Shown here piece after piece: positions 56,221-64,000 of a stretch of 64,000 nucleotides of DNA (positions are counted from its first letter, which is position 1; every line of letters starts with the position of its first letter). The stretch spans positions 1 through 64,000 of the forward strand of contig CM018604.1 in NCBI GenBank assembly GCA_009192285.1. The letters are read 5' to 3'. The DNA comes from Morchella semilibera (lineage: Eukaryota > Ascomycota > Pezizomycetes > Pezizales > Morchellaceae). A program made the position numbers and the translations under genes. The notes below the pieces were generated by a model. It was not told where the DNA came from and searched no databases. It worked only from the letters and a program-made list of their open reading frames with translations.

Positions 56221-56235
56221 TAACCCTAACTAACC
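56221..56235. repeat. Interstitial telomere-like tract
   Basis: TAACCCTAACTAACC is an exact match to one and a half terminal telomeric decamers, in the same orientation as the chromosome end. Confidence 0.6.
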
Positions 56236-56789
56236 ACCCCCACAGCCTCCTACAGAAGCACCTGTCCCGAAACCAATGCCAAGACGCTCTAAAGATCCTC
56301 TGTGGTTTAGTAAGAATCAAAAGTACACGCCTTTCCCCTCCACCGGAACACCCCTCAGCTGGGCAACTAAACCTAAGGGAAATATTCTCATGAACCCGTT
56401 TCACTAAACAAATATTAGCCAATCCAATATGCCCCAATGAGGTGTTCCAGTGGAGGGGGAAGGCGTCTATACCTGGTGGTTGACATAGGGGACATTGATT
56501 CCCGAGCCATACAGTCGTGGATTTAAGGTTAGACCAGATGCGAGTGAGAATCCATGCGCCAAGCCGCGCAGATGCCTACTCTAGATTGGCCAGTGATACA
56601 TGTTCTGTTCTCCCCGCTATGTGTAGTAGCAGGTTTAAGCACCCCAGAATCCGGGGCGAGTGCGTGATTAAAGAGTAAGTATATATAAGAGTAATTGCGT
56701 GAAACATACTGTGACCTCCTGACTCCAGTGCCCTGCGATCGTGAGGCCATGCAACCTGGATCTTTCGTCGCCCCCAGAGGTGTCGGTTC
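56236..56789. other. Unrecognised intergenic DNA
   Basis: No gene or repeat recognised. Confidence 0.4.
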
Positions 56790-57010
56790 CATACACAAGA
56801 GAACGCCCCCAGACGCCAGGAGCTAATCACAGTTACTTCCAGACATGAACCTTCACCTCCAGGCCTCAGGGCTTAGTGCCCGTCTCATAGTTCAATAGCA
56901 ATCCATCCCATGCATAGTAGTTAGTCCCGGCCGCCAGACTCCAGTCCCGGATGCCAGTATTGATCATTAGTCACTCCCAGGAAATAGCAGGCACCTCCAG
57001 GTTTGACCGG
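56790..57010. repeat. Diverged piece of the GGCGCCAG-type satellite
   Basis: Words such as CAGACGCCAGGAGC, AGTCCCGGCCGCCAG and TCCCGGATGCCAG at irregular 25-40-bp spacing echo the array at 34-35 kb but are more diverged. Confidence 0.5.
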
Positions 57011-59743
57011 ACGGTCCCAAGCGTGGACGGTCGGTCCGTGATCACAGAGCCATAATTGGCGTAGGAAGTGAGGCAGGAGTGGCTTGATACAATAGTCATT
57101 CTCTCCATATTACTCGAAATGGACAGAGTTAATTTCCACTTGATTTATTGGGGCTGAGGCGAAATTGTTTCTGCATTATGACTAGCGACAACAGATATGT
57201 TTCCAGACATGGCCTGGGCTGCCCCACGAGCGCCTATCATAGCTTAGATTAACCCAAGGGAGTAAGCATCGACAGCTAATCCAAGAGTCCGGTCCGAGCG
57301 TCCCAGAAGTTAGTTCTTGACGGACTACGGCTGCATTGGCCATACAGTCCTAAAAACAAATCTAGTAAAAGGCAAAAAGATGCTGGACTGGGGACTATGA
57401 TCTGCCTTATAGGGCTGAATAAAGGGCCTTATTACCTAGCTGTGCGATTCACTCTGAAGGCCTCTCCCATGCGTTAGTTGAATCTGGCGATCTTGTCATC
57501 CCAATATTAGGTCTGAAAACGTTTGGGTAAGAGGTTTACTGCATTTATCAGACTTCAAAAATCTGGAATACGTGTTTCAGTCCCTATGGTCATGTATAGT
57601 CCAGAAATATACGCCCTGCACCAGAGGCTGCCGTGCGTCTAGTCTTGCTAGCGCTATAGGGACTTATCCCTTAATTTGTCGATGCTGACCCCTATACTAT
57701 AGGGCCAGGATTTGTATGGGAAATCGGTTATTTGATAAGAGAGATAACAAGATCTACAAAAGCCACCATTCGCCTTTTGCCGGAGGTCAGCATTTACCGA
57801 CAACCTAAGGGATAGTCCGCCCCATTGTGCGCCTGTAACTCCTCCAACCACTGTCATGCGTGATTGTCATTGGAGAAAGGAATAATGAGGTAAACAAATA
57901 CGTTCCTTTATCCGAAAACTCACAGTGGGATATTTGTCATGCAGGGCTTGCGGTATCGATATAAATGTCCATAATATTCTGTTATGTTCCCCTATATTTG
58001 ACTAAAGGGTTTTCTCCAATGATAACAAGAAAAAACATGTAGCTCATGGACCCTCTTGGGAAACAGCTCTTGTGACCATCCCGCCTACCCCGGTGCTAGC
58101 GAGTGATGATTACTTGTTGCAGGCAAAGGAATATCTACGCCTAATGTGCTATAACCTAAGCCTATTTCTAAACTATGGAGTTAAAGCTACCCCTATTACA
58201 CCTGGCGCGCGTAATAGATGTGAATATCTTGTAAGGTTGTGTGATTCGTATATAGGGCACAGCAAGGCCCCAACCCGAGCCTCAACATGGAGCCTCTTGA
58301 TGGACAGGAGGTTCATAACCGCCTGAGATGCAGTCAAGGTTTGATGGGCCAAGCTGGGCAGAGGTCAATATTTACCCCGCGCTAAATGGTTATAATTAGG
58401 CCAAGGCTTCAACAATGTTAACAATTCTTCCAAAGACAGCTATCTCACGTTGTCGAGGGGAAATCACTGCCTTTTATGCCGACTAAACCGAGTGTGGATC
58501 ACTCGTAGGAATCCTGTACACATAGAGTGTTTCCATGGCGTCGAAATTTCGGCTACCAGCACCCAGGGCTACCCCCAAAGCGGCGGAGGGTATACATTCC
58601 CTACAGAGGTGGCAGAGTAACCCATTACTTAGTACTGAGGAACACCCCTACACATGGAAGCCCAGGCCATACAACCTTAGCTTGATCCAGGCCTTGATTT
58701 ACATAGCATGGGTCGGGACAGGCCGACCCTATTCCCTAGCCAGGCTGGCCCATTGACGCCCTTGCTTCCTAGTGCTTTTGAGTGGTAGGTGCTAGTATTA
58801 TCTGTGTTACTTCGCATATCTAGAAGACCAGAAAAGAATGCGAGACGCAAAGTGCATATATGCGGATATAGCTAGTACATAAGCCGAGTTAGGTTGTGAT
58901 TTATAGTTATATAGTTTTGCGGGAAATATGGAGAAAGGAGTCGTATGAATTGTATTGAGAATGCAGGGCGAGCAGAAAAGAGCCCACTGCCTCACAGATA
59001 CCGTGACATCATACGAGACTAAATTCGGCGAGAGCAAAGGGTAGACGGTTATGAAGCATCTATAGAAACGATCAAAGACCCTACAGATCTTTTGGGCTGA
59101 TGTATATCAACACATAGGAGTTAATGGGAGATTCCCCGTATCAGGAGAGTATCCTCATTGGTTGATAAACTACATGTAGTATATAGATGCAGTTCACGTA
59201 CTACCAAGCAGATTACCTTCAAAACTTAGCCGTCAGGGATAACGTAATCAAGCAGCACCTAAGTGTTAACGCCACTTCTTTAATGCGGTGGGGCCATGTA
59301 TAATGGGCCCAGGGCATGGTGCCGTAGTCGCTGCCAGAGTACAGTGAGAACTGGGTGGCTTCGTGGACTCCATCGGTCCGTGGAATTGGTTGGATGGTCG
59401 GATATAGCAGGTTTTGTGGGTGATTTGGTAGTTTCTGGGATTGTAGACACATAATCAGGCAGGTCGTGGCGCGCTTCCCTGGCTACGGACATGTGCCTGG
59501 GGTGGGATGTCTTCGTCTGTATTCAGAACTTGTGGCAATCTGTGGCTCGCCATACAAAATGAGATCTCGAGAGTCAAGCTAAGAACGGCTGTCGGCGGTG
59601 CAAGAGAGACCCACTTGTCACGCAAAATTGTAGAAAAGAGTGATGGTGTATACTACTCGGTTGTTTAACCTTTCGATTTATATAGGGACCTGTGGCGTTG
59701 GGTAGCGGGTATTGATCTGATCATGCTCTTCTGGTAGTAGGTA
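57011..59743. other. Unrecognised intergenic DNA
   Basis: Short frames occur on both strands but none has a recognisable domain, splice structure or conserved repeat. Confidence 0.45.
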
Positions 59744-59971
59744 TAGCCGCGTCCGCAAAGTTTTGGCACCCTGTAAAAGCACCTGCGATTACAACAAAAT
59801 ATTTCGGTCCCTTCCTGGAAAGGTATTGCTGCGGTGGGCTGTGATAGACTGCTGTATAGGGATATCTTACTATAAATTGTCATTGCAGTCACTCTTGTCT
59901 GGTTGTTTATATCACTGTTTGAACTCATGAACTTCGAGACTGGGGGTGCCAAAGCTTTGTGGACGCGGCTG
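59744..59971. mobile_element. 228-bp Tc1/mariner-type MITE
   Basis: Inverted ends match at about 27 of 30 positions: the left reads TAGCCGCGTCCGCAAAGTTT then TGGCACCC, the right (complement) CAGCCGCGTCCACAAAGCTT then TGGCACCC. TA flanks both borders (59742-59743 and 59972-59973). No coding capacity. The end sequence resembles the MITE at 24,323, so both probably use the same transposase source. Confidence 0.75.
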
Positions 59972-59973
59972 TA

Positions 59974-61661
59974 TATTAAAGCTGACCGGCCGCCCTTGGA
60001 ATGGAAGTACCGAATTCGAAGCCAAGAGTGCATGCACAGAAGCCGCTAGCTGGGTATATACTCTGGCGGTACACGGAAACCTTAGGACCGCATTTGCAGA
60101 AGTGCTGGTTGTATCGAAAGCTTGGAGATGCGCCATCCCAAATATCTACCCACACGTACTTCTGGATTTCGACAACGATAGTTGCGTCTATGTAGATACA
60201 TGTACCTAATTCACGGTTCAACTGACAACCTCTCCATAGAAACACATTGAAATCAACTATCCAATCTCCAATGTGACGTCAACTTACCTGCGGAAAGGAT
60301 GTCCAAGTTCTGCCGTTACTGCTCGTCTAGCAAGGTGTTCTCTCACCTCGACGTTAGGACGATTTACCTCCTCTAGGGCGCTAAAACTAACCCTAGGGCG
60401 TGGGCCTGTGTGCGGCCTAGCGCCCGGTTCGCCCACTTCGCGAGGGAAGACGAAACGAGCCCAGAACCCCTACTAATGATGGTACCGTACTCGAGGCTAA
60501 AGCGGACAAAAGTCCTGGTTGTGCAGGGATGCACGAGCGGAAGCCTTACAGATGGGCTAAAGTGGGTGTGGTCAAATTTAAAACCGGTCCGTTTGTGGGG
60601 GAGAACCGTATTGCTTTCACCGTTATCAATTGCTTGAAAACCTAAACCGTACTAACTGCCTGCTCCAGATTTTTGTACAATTTGTACTACATACACAATT
60701 ATGGAATGTTGTGCTTATCAAGGTACATTATCATCCCTCTTCTCCCTCTTCTCCCTTTCAACCCCGTTCCCAACACCGCCAAGACCTGAGAATAGGGGGG
60801 GACCGCCCCACTCTACAGACTCTTCTTAGGCTTCACCGTCCTTGAGAAAGTCAAACCTCCTCACCGCGCTACGGATCAAACTCTCCTCTCCACGCATGAG
60901 AGTCACTGCTCCCTGCCTGTCTCTGGGTTCTGAGCCCTCCCTCCTCCACGGGTCCCTTCTCAGAAAACCCAACCCACACCGGCATTCTTCACAGTATGGC
61001 AACTACTCCTCCGAGCCTCTCTGTTTCCGCCGAGAGCGCTCTACCATCAACTACAAGGGCAGCACGTCCTACCAGAAAGTCGCCAATAGTGAAAGAAAAA
61101 AATCAAGGTACATTATGGTTTCACCGAGTCATGTGGGGATCTCCGGACCCTTGAATATTCGGTCTGTTGAACTCGGAATGTGCGTCTTAGTATCTCAAAG
61201 AGGAGGCCTGGCTAATTCCGCACCTCAATGGTGATATAGCTTGAGCCGGTTTTAGTAGGAGCCCGTCCCAGTTCAACTATCATACGGAAACATCCAAACT
61301 GTACCAACTATCTCGTTATCAATAATGCCCAAACCAGTTTGTACTGTTAAACCAATGTATCATTGGATTCATTGGCTATGGTTGCGTTATGCACCGATGC
61401 TTTATGGGTGAATCCCGGGGGGTAGGGATCTGCCTAACAACAAGATAGGGGAGCCTCTATAAAGGATGAAGACAAGCAGCCAAGTGTGAGTGTGCACAAA
61501 CCCGGGCACGGAAACTCTAGCTAGTACACGAAAGGCTTGGAGACGCATAGACGGAGGCCCTGTTGAACCGGGGTGCACAGGCGACTGTTGCAGAAGACAG
61601 ACAAGAAAGGGGGGACGCGGCGAATATGGGTAGCTCTACGACAGGAGGATAGGATTGACAA
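59974..61661. other. Unrecognised intergenic DNA
   Basis: Several frames of 60-130 residues (for example 60,842-61,234) without a recognisable domain. AACTAACCCTAGGG near 60,386 is a weak telomere-like word. Confidence 0.4.
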
Positions 61662-62379
61662 CGAGTGATGGGCACAAGCCGAGCTGGCTTGAGCTTTGAG
61701 TTTGAGCTCTCTCACCGACGAGCCGGAGCCAGCTCGAGCCCATAGTCGGGAAGCTCGAGCCTAGGCTCAGGCCTATTGGAACATTGGTAATGGTTTGGGA
61801 AAGCTGGAGCTCTGTGATATATATAAGAATCCATCCCTCATTATCGATACTGACTACGAAATCTATATGTCGACTGACTGGCAGTCAGTTGACAAACTAA
61901 GACGCCAATTGGCCAGCCCGGGTTGGAAAACATGGTTGACCCAAGCTAAATAGCCTGGGCTAGGCTCGGGCTGAATATTTATTGCACAGCCTCCCGCAAA
62001 GAGAGGTGCCCAACACAATGCAAACTAATGCTCCTGAGGTTATTGCACATAGGATTGAAGGTGACACAGTTTAGCCCGCCTCTTATGGTAGGGAGGTATA
62101 TAGGTGCGGTTTATCTTACCTCTTATAGTATATATCAAGGAAGAACTACTAAGATTGTATCAACATCTTGAGGCTGAGGCCTACTCATATAACACTGGCG
62201 GCCATCCCAGTCCGCGGCTCATTGACTTTCTTGCTGACTGGAAGTTTCATTTTAGGTGTATTATAAGAGCTCGAGCCTAGCTGCAGAGCTCGAACACCTC
62301 GAGCCCTTGCCTCCGCAATCCGAGCCAGCCCCAGTCCTGCCCTGGGCTCGTCTCGAGCCGGCTTGTGCCCATCACTAGC
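61662..62379. mobile_element. hAT-type MITE, larger relative of the 9.6-kb copy
   Basis: Left end AGTGATGGGCACAAGCCGAG and right end (complement) TAGTGATGGGCACAAGCCGG match the TAGTGTTGGGCAC ends of the element at 9,581. The interior shares GCTCGAGCC-rich blocks. It is about 390 bp longer; the extra sequence lies in the middle (about 61,780-62,260) and contains GTGCCCAACACAATG near 62,008, which resembles an end of the same family, suggesting nested insertion. A candidate 8-bp target duplication (ATTGACAA / ACTGACAA) has one mismatch. Confidence 0.65.
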
Positions 62380-64000
62380 ACTGACAATGGGTAGGCAACC
62401 ACATAATAGGCTCTTTAACGAGCGGCCTGACATATGGGCCAGGCCGGCTCAATTACATGGGCGATAAGCCAGGCCTCGACTTTTCTGAGCTGGGCCAAGC
62501 CGGGTGGCGTGGTATTTTAGACGGGTTGAGGAGGATCCTCTGGGGGCCAAGTTGAGACCAGAGATCTCTAAATATCCACTGGTAGGAAGGGTACATTGGC
62601 ATCTAAGGTTCCAGTCTGACCAGGCCCAAACTTCCATTGGCTGGGCCTGACCACGGTCAGGTATCGACTGGTTTAGCCCATTAAAAAGCTTGCCACATAA
62701 AAAGCCTAGATATGAAGGGAGGCTATATGATGGACAGAAACCTGGAGGGCATGCCTGGGAATGATATGGGTACTACATTGTAGGTTGTCAGACCTTGCAC
62801 ATATGGGCTGCTGGAGGTGCGGCCAGACGGACTCCATTAAGGTTGGAGCGTTGCACCTAGGTGCTTATATATTTCCAATGCGGGTCTCCGGCGAATGCGT
62901 CTAGAATAGTGCAGACTATGTCAACTCTACTGTTAGAAACTAGTCAGCTCCCACAAAAACGGGACCGTATATACATCATGTTTCTGCGAAGCATCTTTGT
63001 TTCGAAACCTAAAGGCATCGAACCCCATAAGCTTGAGCCCTGATCACCCAGGAATTGGCCGCAGGAGAGCGCACGCCCCAGTACTCAGGCCCGAACAACA
63101 CCAGAACACCGACCGAGGCTGCCGGGAGATGTTTGTATTGAGTAACCAGTATGAGAAGCTTCACTGTTGGCATAAACACAATCTCTCAGTTGATAAGAGT
63201 ACTTGTATGTAGCACGCACACGGATCAGGGGAAACTGACAGCGACCTTTTTTATGTTCGGGGGTGAATACTATCATTAGACCGCACGTGCACCCTAAGAT
63301 ATAAACGAACTAGCGCCAGGAAGATACCAGCGCATGCCAACGCACACGCATGTACGTCAGCGCCTCGTGATATTGACAGCGCTCTGATGAACGAAGTTAA
63401 AAATGACTCTCACGTGACAACACACGATACCCCCTCCTTTTGGTTTTTATTACATGTATTTCTTCTGTCTTTTATTGTTCTTGCCCACATCACACCAGTC
63501 CGGCCCCAGAAATAAGAACAACACCTCAAACAGCATTATTTGGTTAATTAAGTCATTGTGCCCCGACTGGCCCCCGCTGTGATGGAACTAGTAATGATGC
63601 AAATATTTTGGCCTCAGGGTCGCGTATTTCTTTCCACCTATCTATCACTCTTTTTGTTGCTAATCAATATATCACATCATAGGAAATCACTCGTTTGGCT
63701 TGGCAGAGCTGGGTGTCTTTACACCATGCAATAACAACACCCGAAGCCACAGCTCAATTCTAGCTTGGGTAGGTATTCTTGACCAATAAAAGTATATTTA
63801 TTTACTACCATCTCATATCCGCAAGTGCCTATAACCCGCTTCAGATACATGGCTTGGTTTGCCTCTTGCCCGAGCACCTTGATGTTTTTGAGGGTCAAGT
63901 GGGACAGGCAAACAACCAGCTGAACCGGAGATCATAGAGACTCTGGCTCCCCAGATTAGACTGCCTTGTCTCTAGTATGTAAGCCGTCCAACGGCCGCAC
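62380..64000. other. Unrecognised intergenic DNA
   Basis: 62,420-62,680 is rich in GGGCCAGGCC and GGGCCAAGCC words and may be a worn element with loosely inverted ends, but I cannot fix borders. The rest to the window edge shows no gene. Confidence 0.4.

Noticed and set aside
62420-62680. GGGCCAGGCC-rich segment as a further MITE
   Set aside because: Inverted similarity is loose and no borders or target duplication can be fixed.

Overview
The window is the left end of a chromosome from a filamentous fungus, probably a pezizomycotine ascomycete. It opens on the C-rich strand of a telomere (CCCTAACTAA decamers). Introns are 44-66 bp with GTAAGT-type donors, CTRAC-like branch sites and AG acceptors. 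The gene content is typical of fungal subtelomeres: an OrsD-finger RecQ helicase, a JmjC protein, a fungus-specific multi-span membrane protein, an S28 peptidase, and many transposon fragments and satellites. The species cannot be named from the sequence.

Layout. 1-510: telomere, degenerate telomeric repeats and a tRNA-like segment. 511-9,950: gene-poor DNA with a truncated hAT transposase (4,670-6,013) and three small non-autonomous DNA transposons. 10,915-12,400: an ~80-bp satellite leading into a three-exon JmjC gene (12,508-14,056, +). 14,531-20,750: a large minus-strand telomere-linked RecQ helicase gene, whose hinge carries a tandemly duplicated exon-plus-intron unit. 20,751-33,900: sparse small genes (two coiled-coil proteins and two proteins with a CXC-like cysteine tail), one mariner-type MITE and several tandem repeats. 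34,075-42,590: almost solid satellite DNA: a GGCGCCAG array, a ~110-bp array, and a 1.0-1.2 kb macrosatellite built from a 23-bp minisatellite, a GGTGGA/CGTGGA hexamer tract and a conserved block. 43,563-44,630: a decayed duplicate of the JmjC locus together with its flanking satellite. 48,172-50,460: a membrane-protein gene with a decayed 3' end. 53,861-55,605: an S28 peptidase gene with one internal frame change. 56,000-64,000: mostly unrecognised DNA with two more MITEs.

The clearest biological unit is the chromosome-end set of telomere, satellite, JmjC gene and telomere-linked helicase. The JmjC protein has a full iron-binding HxD...H triad and the helicase has all its motifs. The helicase hinge has grown by exon-intron duplication; one copy of the exon has a length that is not a multiple of three, so splicing of that exon would decide whether helicase is made. 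Short telomere-like tracts at several internal sites (21.2, 45.9, 50.5 and 56.2 kb) suggest past end-joining or telomere healing.
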